In this document: piece after piece, positions 16,673-26,437 of the stretch
How positions within the stretch are numbered: position 1 is the first letter of the stretch
Layout: the number at the start of each line of letters is the position of its first letter
NCBI RefSeq assembly: GCF_946222305.1
Contig: NZ_CAMIHZ010000007.1
Span: forward strand, 1 to 64,000
DNA length: 64,000 nt
From: an uncultured Corynebacterium sp.
GTDB taxonomy: Bacteria; Actinomycetota; Actinomycetes; Mycobacteriales; Mycobacteriaceae
Reading direction: 5' to 3'
Translations under genes and position numbers: made by a program
Notes under the pieces: generated by a model
Database searches by the model: none
What the model saw: the letters and a program-made list of their open reading frames with translations, nothing else
Told to the model about the DNA's origin: nothing

Positions 16673-18273
16673 GGTCGCTGTACCTTCCTTGCAGTTCCTA
16701 GCGCCGGACGCTCGTCTTCATTCGACGTTTCACTCGCTTGATTGCGGCGGCCTCGGCTATCTCCATTGTCCACCGACGCCGGCTCTTCCTCGAAATCGTC
16801 CCGCCCAGCACGGCCGCCTTCCGCGACGACGGTGACCTCACTGGCCTCGCGCACAGGATCCGGATCCTTACCCAGCATCTGGCGAACTACGAGTACCGCC
16901 ATGAACACCAGCAGTCCCAGGCGGATGACGGCCATTGAATCCGCCAGCCATTCTGGCGCCTGCTTTCCCACGGGGAGGAACTGCCACATGCGGACGTACC
17001 AGTACACGGTTTCTAGAGCCGCCCAGCCGAACACCAAGCGCCACTTCGGCAGCGCCAAGACCACCAGTGGCACCAGCCAGATGGAGTATTGCGGGCTCCA
17101 CACTTTATTGGTGATCATGAACGCGAGCAGCGCTAGGAACGCCACTTGCCCCAGCCGTGGAGTTTGCGGTGCCTTGAAGATGACCAGCCACGCCAAGGCG
17201 ATCAGTAGCACCGCCATCAGCGCGAAGGTAATCATGTTGAAAGTTTCCACACCATTGACAGCCGCGGACGGGGAATTACCGTCCCAGGAGCGATTGCCGG
17301 TGATGTGCGCGAAGACAGCGTAGATCGTGGAGCCCTCCCAGCCACGCTGTGAGTTGAGGCGGAAAAACTCACTCCATCCCTTCGGCGCCATCAGGTAAAT
17401 CGGCAGGTTTACGATGGCCAAAGCGATAAACATTCCCGAGAGCATGCGCACCAGCGGCCCCCACGCCCGGTTGCGCAGGCACAGCAGAATGATGGCCCCG
17501 CCGATGAAGGCCGGCCACAGCTTCGCACTTATTCCCAGTCCAATCATGACGCCGGCGAGCGCGGGGCGTCGGTGTACCCACAAAGCCAAAGCCGCGACTG
17601 CCGGAAGCACAGAGAGCAAGTCGAAGTTCGTAAAAGCATGGACGATCACCAGCGGAGACGCAGCCATCAAGAGCGTATCCCACGGCCGGTTGCCTGTCAG
17701 GCGCACCATGATCGCAACCGCAGCCATCCACGCAGCACCAAGGACGATGCAGTTCACCGCGAAGTAGACCGCGCCCTCCGGTACGTCCTTCATGCCGAAT
17801 GGGCTAAACAGGCCATAAATGAAATGGGCGATGACCGAATTCATCCACTGGAATAAGCCCGATAACACCGGGTATTCCATGTAGCGCACAACGCCGTCCG
17901 AGCCCTGCCAGGAATTCAGATAGGGGAACAGCTGCTCGTTGAGTTTATGCGAGTGATACAGCGAGATCGTGTCGTTGTAGCAGGCGCTCGTGTACTGACG
18001 GTGGCCGCTCCAGTCGATGAACGGGCCGGCTTGGCTGTGACCGGTTCGCACACATTGGCCTTTTTGCAGGTAGCCGAAGGTGAGGAAGATGCCGGAGATC
18101 GCGACGATCACGCGCAGTGGAGTCCACCAGCTCACCCGCCCGATGAGGGCGTGCTGGCCGGGTTTGCCTCCCAAGAAATTAACAAACCCCGCCGCCATGG
18201 GCTCCGTTTCCGAGGGAAGTACTCTCTTGCGATTACTTTCCAGAGGACGAAGTGGCGCCGGGGTTTTTGTCAT
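16669..18273 (-). CDS. GT87-type polytopic membrane glycosyltransferase (Rv0051-like)
   Basis: 534 residues from ATG 18273. The start follows TATAAT (minus strand, 18281-18286) by 7 nt and lacks a ribosome-binding site, so the mRNA is probably leaderless; an ATG 30 nt upstream would lie before the promoter. About 10-12 membrane segments are visible. The first extracytoplasmic loop has the polyprenyl-phosphosugar transferase pattern (YMEYPVLSGLFQWMN). Its position beside ponA matches Rv0051 of M. tuberculosis. It probably adds arabinose or mannose to the envelope from a decaprenyl-phosphate donor; the sugar is not shown. Confidence 0.85.
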   Translation of the reverse strand: MTKTPAPLRPLESNRKRVLPSETEPMAAGFVNFLGGKPGQHALIGRVSWWTPLRVIVAISGIFLTFGYLQKGQCVRTGHSQAGPFIDWSGHRQYTSACYNDTISLYHSHKLNEQLFPYLNSWQGSDGVVRYMEYPVLSGLFQWMNSVIAHFIYGLFSPFGMKDVPEGAVYFAVNCIVLGAAWMAAVAIMVRLTGNRPWDTLLMAASPLVIVHAFTNFDLLSVLPAVAALALWVHRRPALAGVMIGLGISAKLWPAFIGGAIILLCLRNRAWGPLVRMLSGMFIALAIVNLPIYLMAPKGWSEFFRLNSQRGWEGSTIYAVFAHITGNRSWDGNSPSAAVNGVETFNMITFALMAVLLIALAWLVIFKAPQTPRLGQVAFLALLAFMITNKVWSPQYSIWLVPLVVLALPKWRLVFGWAALETVYWYVRMWQFLPVGKQAPEWLADSMAVIRLGLLVFMAVLVVRQMLGKDPDPVREASEVTVVAEGGRAGRDDFEEEPASVDNGDSRGRRNQASETSNEDERPALGTARKVQRP

Positions 18274-18417
18274 GGTCGGAATTATAGGCTGGGAACGGGA
18301 CATCCGTGGTTGTCACCGCTCAAATCCCTGCCGCGACCTAGCAGGGAAAGTAGGGCTGTGTACGCCGGAAGTGGAGCTACCTGCGTGGGAGGTGAAGCTC
18401 CACCGTGGGAAGCAAGG

Positions 18418-20967
18418 CTACCTGCCTCCACCTCCCAGTAGGTTGCCGATGAGGTCATCGATGTTGCCTCCCGCCGGCGGGGCTGCCGGTGCCGGGTTGT
18501 TCGACCGTGGGCGCGTTGCGGGTGGGGCCGCCGGGCGGCTAGACGCGGGAGCCGGAGCCTGCGTTGCCGACTGTTCGGGAACCGGCGCTTGCTCCTGCGT
18601 CGGAGCCTGTTCCTGAACCGGAGCATCGCCCGGACCGGAGCCGGAAATCGCAGGAGCCTGCTCCGAACCATCACTGGTATGGAATTGCTGGATCTCCTGG
18701 CCGTCCAAAGCGCGATCCATCGTGCCGCGCCACACTTGGGCCGGGGTGCCGGAACCGTACATGGATCCGCCACCGACGTTATTCAGTGGCTTGTTTTTCA
18801 GGTCGCCGAACCAGACCGCGGTGGACAGCTGCGGGGTGGAGCCAATCATCCACGCATCCTTGTTGGCGCCCGTATCACCCAGCTGGGCTGTACCGGTCTT
18901 CGCTGCGGATGGACGCCCAGCAGCCAACACATTGCCATTGGAGTACGCCGCGATCGGCTGCATCGCCGCAATAACATTGTCCGCAACGTTTTCCTTCACA
19001 ACCTGGTCGCCCTTGAGCTTGCTGTTATCCAGCAGCACATCGCCATTGGAATTTTCCACCTTCTGCACGAAGTGCGGGCGGTAGTACTTACCGGCGTTGG
19101 TCAGGGTCGCCAGACCGGAAGCCATATCGAGCGGACGGGACTGATACTGACCCAGGGTCACACCTTCATACGGTGGGCCGTTCTTCTCCTTCAGGGTCTT
19201 ACCAATTCCGGGCAGTTCTTCTGCGACGCCAAGGCGGTGCGCCATATCGGCCACATCCTGGGGGCCACCCTTCAGCGACTGCGTCAGGCGAATGAAGCTC
19301 GTATTCAGGGATTGCTTCAGTGCCTCTGCAATCGAGCAGGTACCACAGGACATTCCCTCGGAGTTATTCACTGTGATATTGCCCGTAGTGACCGGGGAAG
19401 AATCGAACTGATCATAGATGCTGCCACCTTGGTCCAGGTACGCCGCGAGAGCGAAGATTTTAAAAGTGGAACCGGTCTGCACACCTGCGTTGGCAAAGTC
19501 CCAGCCGACTGGGTCATCGCCGCCGTACCATGCGCGAATGCCACCGTTGCGTGGGTCCACGGACACGACTGCAGCGCGAACGCTATCGGGCTGGCCATCC
19601 AGCTTGTTCTTGGCCTCTTCCACCGCCGCGGCCTGAGCACGGGGATCGATGGTGGTCGTGATCTTCAGACCACCGGTGTTGACTTGCTGCTCCGTGATGC
19701 CGGCCGCTGCGAGTTCCTGAACCACCTGGGACTTGATCAGGCCATTCGTGCCCTTGGCGATAGATGTCGTGGCTGTCGTAGCCGGATCCTTCACCTTTGG
19801 ATACTTCGTCGCCTGGCGATCGGCTTGCTTCAGAGCGCCAATAGTGACCATGCCGTCCATGACATAGTTCCAGCGGTTTTGCGCGCGCTCCTTGTTAGTC
19901 CAAGGGTCGAGTGCGGAGGGAGCCTGAATGGACGCAGCGAGGACAGCGCCTTCCGCTGGGGAAAGCTTGCTGACATCCTTACCGAAGTACGCCTGCGCGG
20001 CAGCCGAGATGCCATAGGCGTTGCGACCGAAGTAAATGGTGTTGAGGTAGGCCTGCAGGATTTCGTCCTTAGACCACTCGCGCGCCATCTTCGCGGAGAT
20101 CACCAATTCCTTGGCTTTACGAGTGATCGATCGCTCATCACCCACCAGCGCATTCTTTACGTACTGCTGGGTGATGGTGGAGCCACCACCCGCGCTGGAC
20201 TTACCCGTGACGGCACCAAGGGCCGCACGAGCATAACCAGAGATCGAGAAGCCCGGGTTGTTGTAGTAGTCGCGGTCCTCTGCCGCCAGGACAGCCTGGC
20301 GAACAGGAAGTGGAATCTCCTCCAGCTTGACGTTTTGGCGGTTGCCTTCCGGCGGCACGATGCGCGCCAACTCAGACTTTCCATCCATCGCCATGATGTG
20401 GGAAACCTGGTTGTTCACCAGCTCTTCCGGCTCTGGCACCTTGGTCACTGCATACGCGGTGAAGAAGGCCACCAGCGGCACGACAATAGCCACCACCATG
20501 AGCGCCGCGAAGCCCGCGAGCAAGCTACGCAGGAAAGATTTGTCCCTGAGGCTGGCCTTCTTGCGGGTACGGACGGTGATGTTGCCATTCTTTACGGAAC
20601 GGCTGGAATTCTTGGACGTCCCGCCCATGACTCCGCGCTTTACCTGCTGCCCATTCCTTGGTGCGGGGCGCTTGTTCCCAGCTTTATGGGGTGGCTGTCC
20701 TTTCCCATTGGCACGGCGCGGTGGCTGCCCCGCAGCGCGGCGCGGTGGCTGCCCCGCACCCGCAGCGCGACGTGGTGGTTGACCCGAACCTTGGCGTGGC
20801 TGGCCGCCGCGAGGCTGTCCAGATCGTGGCTGTCCGCCTTGGGGCTGGCCTTGTCTCGCTCCAGTGCCATCGCCACGTGGACGGCGGCCACCCGGCTGTG
20901 GTGATCGACGGGGTCCTGGACGACCCTGTCCGTTTGGGTTCCGTGGAGGCTGATTGTCAGTACTCAA
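18418..20967 (-). CDS. ponA: Class A penicillin-binding protein (PBP1-type)
   Basis: 849 residues, bifunctional peptidoglycan synthase. Residues 1-140 are a basic Gly/Pro/Gln-rich cytoplasmic tail with repeats such as GQPPRRAAG; one membrane helix is at ~150-175. The GT51 glycosyltransferase has E230 in EDRDYY and GGSTITQQYVKNAL (261-274). The transpeptidase has S500-TFK, SLN (553-555) and KTGTAQ (690-695). The tail after ~750 is Pro/Ala/Gln-rich and probably disordered. It polymerises and crosslinks the wall at the poles. The neighbouring GT87 and DUF5318 genes repeat the mycobacterial Rv0049-Rv0051 order. Confidence 0.95.
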   Translation of the reverse strand: MSTDNQPPRNPNGQGRPGPRRSPQPGGRRPRGDGTGARQGQPQGGQPRSGQPRGGQPRQGSGQPPRRAAGAGQPPRRAAGQPPRRANGKGQPPHKAGNKRPAPRNGQQVKRGVMGGTSKNSSRSVKNGNITVRTRKKASLRDKSFLRSLLAGFAALMVVAIVVPLVAFFTAYAVTKVPEPEELVNNQVSHIMAMDGKSELARIVPPEGNRQNVKLEEIPLPVRQAVLAAEDRDYYNNPGFSISGYARAALGAVTGKSSAGGGSTITQQYVKNALVGDERSITRKAKELVISAKMAREWSKDEILQAYLNTIYFGRNAYGISAAAQAYFGKDVSKLSPAEGAVLAASIQAPSALDPWTNKERAQNRWNYVMDGMVTIGALKQADRQATKYPKVKDPATTATTSIAKGTNGLIKSQVVQELAAAGITEQQVNTGGLKITTTIDPRAQAAAVEEAKNKLDGQPDSVRAAVVSVDPRNGGIRAWYGGDDPVGWDFANAGVQTGSTFKIFALAAYLDQGGSIYDQFDSSPVTTGNITVNNSEGMSCGTCSIAEALKQSLNTSFIRLTQSLKGGPQDVADMAHRLGVAEELPGIGKTLKEKNGPPYEGVTLGQYQSRPLDMASGLATLTNAGKYYRPHFVQKVENSNGDVLLDNSKLKGDQVVKENVADNVIAAMQPIAAYSNGNVLAAGRPSAAKTGTAQLGDTGANKDAWMIGSTPQLSTAVWFGDLKNKPLNNVGGGSMYGSGTPAQVWRGTMDRALDGQEIQQFHTSDGSEQAPAISGSGPGDAPVQEQAPTQEQAPVPEQSATQAPAPASSRPAAPPATRPRSNNPAPAAPPAGGNIDDLIGNLLGGGGR

Positions 20968-21030
20968 CTAGTCGAGCTCCCGATCGCTTACAAAAACACA
21001 TGTCTACTCTGCACTGTGGTGCACTTATGG

Positions 21031-21429
21031 TCAGCGTGAAAACGTTTCCACCCTGATCAGGAAGTTCCACCTGCAACGCAGGCAAACCTCTACGATGTGC
21101 ACGCTGATTTCCCCCGGAACTCCTGCTGTCTCAGACTGCAATCGCCCACGGGATAAATCGGCCAGCACAACGTCTATTTCCTTAACACTACGCGCTGTAC
21201 CCGACTTTTCACCTAATAGCTCACCGTGAGTCCACCGTGTGTCATAGAGTTTTTCGCGCCCGCACACAGGACAGGTTCGGTTTGTGCGTTGGCCCAGAAC
21301 CTCGGCGGAGGCAATGAGCGACGGGGTGGCGTCGCAAATGATGGAAGCCTTCCTATCCCCAGACCGAAACTGCGAGAGCACCCGGGCGCGCTCCAAGTCC
21401 TTGCCTACGACATGTCGTTTCAAGCCCAT
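21031..21429 (-). CDS. DUF5318 family protein (Rv0049-like)
   Basis: 132 residues with two Cys pairs, CPVCG and CLRC, that could bind one zinc. It reads MGLKRHVVGKDLERARVLSQ at the start and RWNFLIRVE near the end. The start lies 6 nt after TAATAT, so it is probably leaderless. It sits just upstream of ponA and is conserved there in Corynebacteriales; function is unknown. Confidence 0.8.
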   Translation of the reverse strand: MGLKRHVVGKDLERARVLSQFRSGDRKASIICDATPSLIASAEVLGQRTNRTCPVCGREKLYDTRWTHGELLGEKSGTARSVKEIDVVLADLSRGRLQSETAGVPGEISVHIVEVCLRCRWNFLIRVETFSR

Positions 21430-21463
21430 ACCGGTATATTACGGGCTTCCGCGAAGGGTCTTG

Positions 21464-21500
21464 ATCGGTAAACCTCGGCGGCTTAATCGGTAAACCTCGG
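21464..21500 (+). promoter_or_regulatory. Two direct repeats in front of ino1
   Basis: ATCGGTAAACCTCGG occurs at 21464-21478 and again at 21486-21500, exactly 22 bp apart (about two helical turns), ending 31 bp before the probable -10 box. Same-face spacing suggests a protein binding site, or an operator pair, for the ino1 or DUF5318 promoter. Confidence 0.55.
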
Positions 21501-21544
21501 TGGGGATGCACGAGTTTCATGTGGTGCGACTTAGCGTGGGATTC

Positions 21545-22657
21545 ATGTCTGATAACTCCAATTCCGTCAATATCGCCATTGTGGGCTTGGGCAACTGCGC
21601 CACCTCACTCATCCAGGGTGTCTACCGCTACGCCGAGGCAGCCGTGGATCAAGACGTTCCCGGCCTAATGCACACCAAGTTCGGCCCCTACCACGTTGAC
21701 GACGTGAAGGTCGTCGCCGCTTTCGATGTGGACGCCGAAAAGGTGGGCAAGGATGTTTCCGAAGCCATTGAAAGCTCCCGGAACTGCACCATCAAGATCG
21801 CCGAGGTGCCGCACACCGGCGTGACCGTGAAGCGCGGCCCCACCCACGACGGCCTAGGTCGTTACTACCAGGAGGCCATTGAGGAGTCCTCCGAAGAACC
21901 AGTCGATGTCGTTGCCGCGCTGAAGGAAGCGAACGCTGACGTGGTGGTTTCCTACCTGCCTGTGGGTTCGGAGGAAGCCGATAAGTTCTACGCTCAGTGC
22001 GCGATCGATGCTGGTTGTGCCTTCGTGAACGCCCTGCCGGTCTTTATTGCCTCAGATCCGGAGTGGGCCAAGAAGTTCGAGGACGCCGGCCTACCCATCG
22101 TCGGTGATGACATCAAGAGCCAGGTTGGCGCGACCATTACCCACCGTGTGCTGGCGAAGCTGTTCGAGGACCGCGGCGTGCGCCTGGAGCGCACCATGCA
22201 GCTCAACGTCGGTGGCAACATGGACTTCCGCAACATGCTGGAGCGCGAGCGATTGGAGTCCAAGAAGATCTCCAAGACCCAAGCCGTGACGTCAAACCTG
22301 CAATCCAGCCCACTAGCCGGCAAGATCGACGACCGCAACGTTCACATCGGCCCTTCTGATTACGTCGAGTGGCTGGATGACCGCAAGTGGGCGTACGTCC
22401 GCCTGGAGGGTTCCGCCTTCGGCGAGGTGCCACTGAACTTGGAATACAAGTTGGAAGTTTGGGACTCCCCTAACTCGGCCGGCATTATTATCGACGCCGT
22501 ACGCGCAGCGAAGATCGCTCTCGACCGGGGTCTGGCAGGTCCTGTAAATGCCGCTTCGAGCTACCTGATGAAGTCGCCACCAGTGCAGCTGCCCGATGAT
22601 GTAGCACGCACGCAACTAGAGGAATTCATTAACGGTGCGGACGACTACCGTCCATAG
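21545..22657 (+). CDS. ino1: myo-Inositol-1-phosphate synthase
   Basis: 370 residues from ATG 21545, 7 nt after TAGCGT (probably leaderless); longer upstream starts contain no family sequence. The NAD-binding site is IAVGLGN-like ([17 protein letters not shown]). The core has [20 protein letters not shown] and the motif [20 protein letters not shown]. It converts glucose-6-phosphate to inositol-1-phosphate, the first step toward phosphatidylinositol mannosides and mycothiol, the main actinobacterial thiol. Confidence 0.97.
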   Translation: MSDNSNSVNIAIVGLGNCATSLIQGVYRYAEAAVDQDVPGLMHTKFGPYHVDDVKVVAAFDVDAEKVGKDVSEAIESSRNCTIKIAEVPHTGVTVKRGPTHDGLGRYYQEAIEESSEEPVDVVAALKEANADVVVSYLPVGSEEADKFYAQCAIDAGCAFVNALPVFIASDPEWAKKFEDAGLPIVGDDIKSQVGATITHRVLAKLFEDRGVRLERTMQLNVGGNMDFRNMLERERLESKKISKTQAVTSNLQSSPLAGKIDDRNVHIGPSDYVEWLDDRKWAYVRLEGSAFGEVPLNLEYKLEVWDSPNSAGIIIDAVRAAKIALDRGLAGPVNAASSYLMKSPPVQLPDDVARTQLEEFINGADDYRP

Positions 22658-22697
22658 CTTTCCCCTTTTGCCCCACAAGTAATGTAGTTTTGACAAT

Positions 22698-23189
22698 ATG
22701 TCCACGAATCCATTGGAGATCGCGGCGCAACTGCGGCCGCCACTGACGCGTCTATATCTGCTGTATTTCCGTCAGGCTGAGCACTCTCACATCAGTATGG
22801 CTCAGCTGTCGATCATGATGATCCTGGAAGAAAACGGCCCGATGCGTATCTCCGCTATTGCGGCGACCGAGTCGATCCGCATGCCCACCGCCTCCAACGC
22901 GGTGAATCAGCTGGAGACCATGGGTCTTGTTGAGCGCATCCGTGACGTCAGTGACCGTCGCGGGGTGCGCGTGGATCTGACGGACAAGGGTCGCGAAGAG
23001 CTGAATAAGCTCTCGGAAGAGCGCAGCAAGCAGCTGGCCAGCATGCTCGGCGGCCTTTCCGAAGAAGAGCTGCAGCTGGCCGACGCCGCTGTTCCCCTAA
23101 TCAAGTTGATCTTGGAGCGCTACATTCAGCAGATCGAGAAGCAGGGAGAGCAGGCCACGGACGAATCCGCGCGCAAGCGGGACGTGTAA
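22698..23189 (+). CDS. MarR-family regulator, MalR-like
   Basis: 163 residues with a winged helix: SHISMAQLSIMMILEENGPM, the recognition helix RMPTASNAVNQLETMGLVER, and the wing DVSDRRGVRVDLTDKG. The start lies 7 nt after TAGTTT. It is followed after 1 bp by a universal stress protein gene, so the pair is an operon. Position next to ino1 and usp suggests an orthologue of the C. glutamicum envelope-stress regulator MalR, though that is by synteny only. Confidence 0.85.
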   Translation: MSTNPLEIAAQLRPPLTRLYLLYFRQAEHSHISMAQLSIMMILEENGPMRISAIAATESIRMPTASNAVNQLETMGLVERIRDVSDRRGVRVDLTDKGREELNKLSEERSKQLASMLGGLSEEELQLADAAVPLIKLILERYIQQIEKQGEQATDESARKRDV

Positions 23190-23190
23190 A

Positions 23191-24186
23191 TTGGCTAAGA
23201 GCGTTCGTAAGTCATCCCCCTCCCATGGTCCTGTGATCAGTACTCATGACGATGGTGACGCGCAGCCGGCACCCAAGTCGCCGTTGCGGATGCTTGTCGC
23301 GTGGCGCCCGCAATCCGCTGGTGAAGAGGTGGCGGACGTCACCGCTTGGCTTGGGCGCACGGAAGACATCCGTGTCCGCACCGCTACCGTTATCCCCCGC
23401 GCGTGGGAAACTCAGCCGGGATCTGAGGAGTTCCAGGAGTACCGCGACTGGGTTTTGGCGGAGACCCAAGCGTGCATGGATTCCGCGCTCAACGCGTTAG
23501 CCCGCGCGGGTCTGCCCCAAGGGATGCTCGCCGAGGAGGACCCCGCCGTCGTCGATATCGCACCGACGGAGACGAAAGTGCTGATCCAGGCCGCCGAGGA
23601 CTTCGGCGCGGACTGCCTATTACTGGGTTCTCATCCGGCGGCTCCCCGCGGCCGCTTCCGCATGGGTTCTACCGCAGATGCCTTGTTGCACTGTGCTCCC
23701 CTGCCTGTGTTGCTCGCCCCGCGCAGCCCGAAGCTCGCCAAAAACGGCGTCACACGCGTGAGCTGTTCCTATGTGGATACGGTGCAGTCTCACGAGGCAC
23801 TGCGCCGCGCATCGGATTTGGCTGCGCGGTGGAACGTACCGTTGCGTTTGGTTGCCTTCTCGCCTTCCGGGGCGACCATGTATCCAACCAATGTCCCTTT
23901 CAAAGACAACTCGGACATGATGGTCGAATGGCGCGAGCAAGCTTTGGCTCTGCTGGATCGCGGTCGTGATCGGGCGTTGAGCCGTCACCCCGATCTGAAG
24001 GTCCACATGGACGTGGGCAGTGGTTATGGCTGGTCCGGCGCAATTAACGCCCTGAAGTGGAAGAAAGGCGATTTGCTAGTGATGGGCTCCTCAGAGCTCG
24101 GTCAATTCAACCGAGTTTTCATCGGCCCCTCCACAAACCAGATTCTGCGTCACAGCCCCGTGCCGGTGCTGGTCAGCCCGGTCTAG
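23191..24186 (+). CDS. Universal stress protein, tandem UspA domains
   Basis: 331 residues from a TTG start directly after the MarR stop. The first Usp domain (~30-170) ends in GSHPAAPRGRFRMGSTADAL and LPVLLAP. The second (~185-331) ends in GSSELGQFNRVFIGPSTNQI and VPVLVSP. The G-2x-G-9x-G(S/T) pattern indicates ATP binding. Coupled to the regulator before it; likely a stress or stasis protein. Confidence 0.9.
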   Translation: MAKSVRKSSPSHGPVISTHDDGDAQPAPKSPLRMLVAWRPQSAGEEVADVTAWLGRTEDIRVRTATVIPRAWETQPGSEEFQEYRDWVLAETQACMDSALNALARAGLPQGMLAEEDPAVVDIAPTETKVLIQAAEDFGADCLLLGSHPAAPRGRFRMGSTADALLHCAPLPVLLAPRSPKLAKNGVTRVSCSYVDTVQSHEALRRASDLAARWNVPLRLVAFSPSGATMYPTNVPFKDNSDMMVEWREQALALLDRGRDRALSRHPDLKVHMDVGSGYGWSGAINALKWKKGDLLVMGSSELGQFNRVFIGPSTNQILRHSPVPVLVSPV

Positions 24187-24203
24187 GCCCTTCGGAGCAC
24201 GCG

Positions 24204-25655
24204 ATGACGACACACGCGATGGCGACTAATGCTCCCACACTCGTGTGGTTCCGCGATGACCTGCGTCTTTACGACAACCCTGCTCTTACATGGGCCACAG
24301 ATCGCGGGCCGGTGGTCGGCATCTTCATCGCCGAGACTCCGGAAGCGATAGATTCCCGCCCACTGGGTTCCGCGGCCGCGTGGTTCCAGCGCCAGACCCT
24401 GCACAACCTTCACGATAATCTCGCTCAGCACGGCGTTCCCCTGCTGCTTGCCACGGGTGATCCCCGGGACATCATTCCTTCCCTCACCGCTCAATTGGGA
24501 GGGCCGGTCACGTGGTCGCGTCGCTATCACCAGCCCTTTATTGATCTCGACGCCCACGTGAAATCCGCCCTCGCCTCCCAAGGCACGGACGTTAAATCCC
24601 ATCCCGGGTATTTGCTCAGTGAACCGTGGACGATACACACCGGCCAAGGCACGCCATACCGCAAGTTCACGCCATTCGCGCGCAATGTGGAGGACTTCGC
24701 CACCGGCGAGATCGCCGAGTATCCGCCGCTGGATGTACCCATTGACCTGCAAGGTCCCGGAGAGCTCAACCTTGATTTCCCCGAATGGTCACTGCCTGAC
24801 GAAGCCGACGAACCCGCGTGGGCGCGGAAGCTCGGCGCGCACTGGAAAGCCGGTGAGGACGGTGCCCGCGCTGTGCTGTCCGATTTCCTTGCCACTGTGA
24901 GTGGCGACAACTTGTCCGAATCCAGCCCGGAAATCCGTTTGGGCTATAGCGAGGGCCGCGACTACCCCGGCCTCGCGGTGACCAGCAGGCTTTCCCCCTA
25001 TTTGCGCTGTGGTGCCATCAGTCCCCGCACCGTCTGGGCTGCGATAACCGAAGCCGCGGAACGTGGCGACGTGGCAGAAGGCGAAGCGAGTGCTTTTCGG
25101 CGTCAAATAATATGGCGAGATTTCGCCTGGCACCGGCTGCACCACACCCCCACCCTGGCCACCGCCAACGTCCAAGGAAAATTCGACCGCTTTCCTTGGG
25201 GTTGGGAGGAAGCGCGGGACTCCGCGGAATTCGATGCGTGGAAGCGCGGAGTCACAGGAGTTCCGCTGGTCGACGCCGGTATGCGTGAACTCTGGGAAAC
25301 CGGCAGCATGCACAACCGCGTCCGTATGATTGTGGGCAGCCTGCTGACGAAGAACCTGATGATCCATTGGAAGCTTGGCGAGGAATGGTTCTGGGATACT
25401 TTGGTGGACGCCGACTATGCCTCCAACCCGTTCAACTGGCAGTGGGTCGCCGGCTGTGGGGATGACGCGGCCCCCTACTTCCGCATTTTCAATCCCCTCA
25501 CGCAGGCGCAGAAGTTCGATAAAGACCACTCCTACCAACGAAAATGGATCCCTGAGGCCGAGGATGACCTCAGCGGGTACCCGGCAGAGCCGATCGTGGA
25601 TATCAAGCGGTCGCGTGCCGAAGCGCTGGCCGTGTACGAAAGCCTGGGCAAGTAG
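24204..25655 (+). CDS. phr: Deoxyribodipyrimidine photolyase
   Basis: 483 residues from ATG 24204, preceded by GGAG at 6 nt; the longer frame overlaps the usp gene. The N-terminal antenna-binding Rossmann domain (LVWFRDDLRLYDNPAL) is followed by the FAD domain: TSRLSPYLRCGAISPRTVW, FRRQIIWRDFAWHRLHH, GMRELWETGSMHNRVRMIVG, and NPFNWQWVAGCGDDAAPYFR. It is a class I CPD photolyase that splits UV-induced pyrimidine dimers with blue light and FADH-. Confidence 0.95.
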   Translation: MTTHAMATNAPTLVWFRDDLRLYDNPALTWATDRGPVVGIFIAETPEAIDSRPLGSAAAWFQRQTLHNLHDNLAQHGVPLLLATGDPRDIIPSLTAQLGGPVTWSRRYHQPFIDLDAHVKSALASQGTDVKSHPGYLLSEPWTIHTGQGTPYRKFTPFARNVEDFATGEIAEYPPLDVPIDLQGPGELNLDFPEWSLPDEADEPAWARKLGAHWKAGEDGARAVLSDFLATVSGDNLSESSPEIRLGYSEGRDYPGLAVTSRLSPYLRCGAISPRTVWAAITEAAERGDVAEGEASAFRRQIIWRDFAWHRLHHTPTLATANVQGKFDRFPWGWEEARDSAEFDAWKRGVTGVPLVDAGMRELWETGSMHNRVRMIVGSLLTKNLMIHWKLGEEWFWDTLVDADYASNPFNWQWVAGCGDDAAPYFRIFNPLTQAQKFDKDHSYQRKWIPEAEDDLSGYPAEPIVDIKRSRAEALAVYESLGK

Positions 25656-25703
25656 GTCTAGGGTGGGAATCGTTGATACTTGCGGTGTTGATGGGAGGAT
25701 TCA

Positions 25704-26324
25704 GTGAAGAATTTTTCTGATGATGAAGCTCGCGGTTCCTCTGAAGTGCCGGAAGGATCTGGTGCTGGAGCCAACGGCGGCGCCGACAAAGGTAAAGCCA
25801 ACGGTGCAGATCGCGCCCTGAATTCTGGGCACAGCGAAGGAAGGACGCAGCCCGTCAGCAGCTTGTCGCGGGCCCTAGGCGATTCCTACACCCCCACCGA
25901 CGATGAAATCCACGGTGGTGGTTTCACGCGGGGGTTGACCGAGAAGGACTATCAGGAAGATCCCCTGCTGCGATTGGAGCGCAACAACAAGTCCACCCGC
26001 AATGCTTTCGTCTTCTTCTTCGGAACCATCGGGCTGACTTTGGGCGTGGCGCTGGCTATCGCCTTGATCGGCAAGACCATCGGCGGGCCCCGCTGCGATG
26101 CAGGCGAAGCATCGTGGCTGTGTACCCAGGGGTTGGAGATCGCCTTTTGGGTTGTGCCGGGCGTGATCTCCTTCGTGGCGATGTTCCTTTCGGTGTACAT
26201 TACCTACGACAAGTGGCGCCGCCACCAGCGCTGGCGCCCATGGATCGCCGTGATCTGGTTTCTGATGCCCTATGCCCTAGGTTGGATGACCTCGGCGGGC
26301 GCAGCGCTGCTGCTCACACAGTAG
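25704..26324 (+). CDS. Conserved membrane protein
   Basis: 206 residues from GTG 25704, with GGGAGGA 6 nt upstream. The first ~90 residues are acidic and Gly/Ser-rich, cytoplasmic. Three membrane helices follow (AFVFFFGTIGLTLGVALAI, FWVVPGVISFVAMFLSVYIT, WIAVIWFLMPYALGWMTSA). A loop has two Cys (GGPRCDAGEASWLCTQG) that could form a disulfide outside. No known function. It converges on leuS. Confidence 0.8.
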   Translation: MKNFSDDEARGSSEVPEGSGAGANGGADKGKANGADRALNSGHSEGRTQPVSSLSRALGDSYTPTDDEIHGGGFTRGLTEKDYQEDPLLRLERNNKSTRNAFVFFFGTIGLTLGVALAIALIGKTIGGPRCDAGEASWLCTQGLEIAFWVVPGVISFVAMFLSVYITYDKWRRHQRWRPWIAVIWFLMPYALGWMTSAGAALLLTQ

Positions 26325-26437
26325 GCGCCCCAGCTGCTGCGACGCCTTTGCAACTGCCGCACCTCTACAAACACCGCGCCCAGGCACTATTGGGCTTGGA
26401 TGTTTATAGTGCCCGAACAGCTATTTCGGCCGGGCAG

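Noticed and set aside
18589..20904. 771-codon plus-strand frame opposite ponA
   Set aside because: It is a shadow of the GC-rich ponA coding strand; ponA has all PBP motifs and this frame has none.
26383..26413. 8-bp inverted repeat GGCACTAT/ATAGTGCC between the membrane protein gene and leuS
   Set aside because: The loop is 15 nt and no U-run follows on either strand, so it is too weak to call as a terminator.
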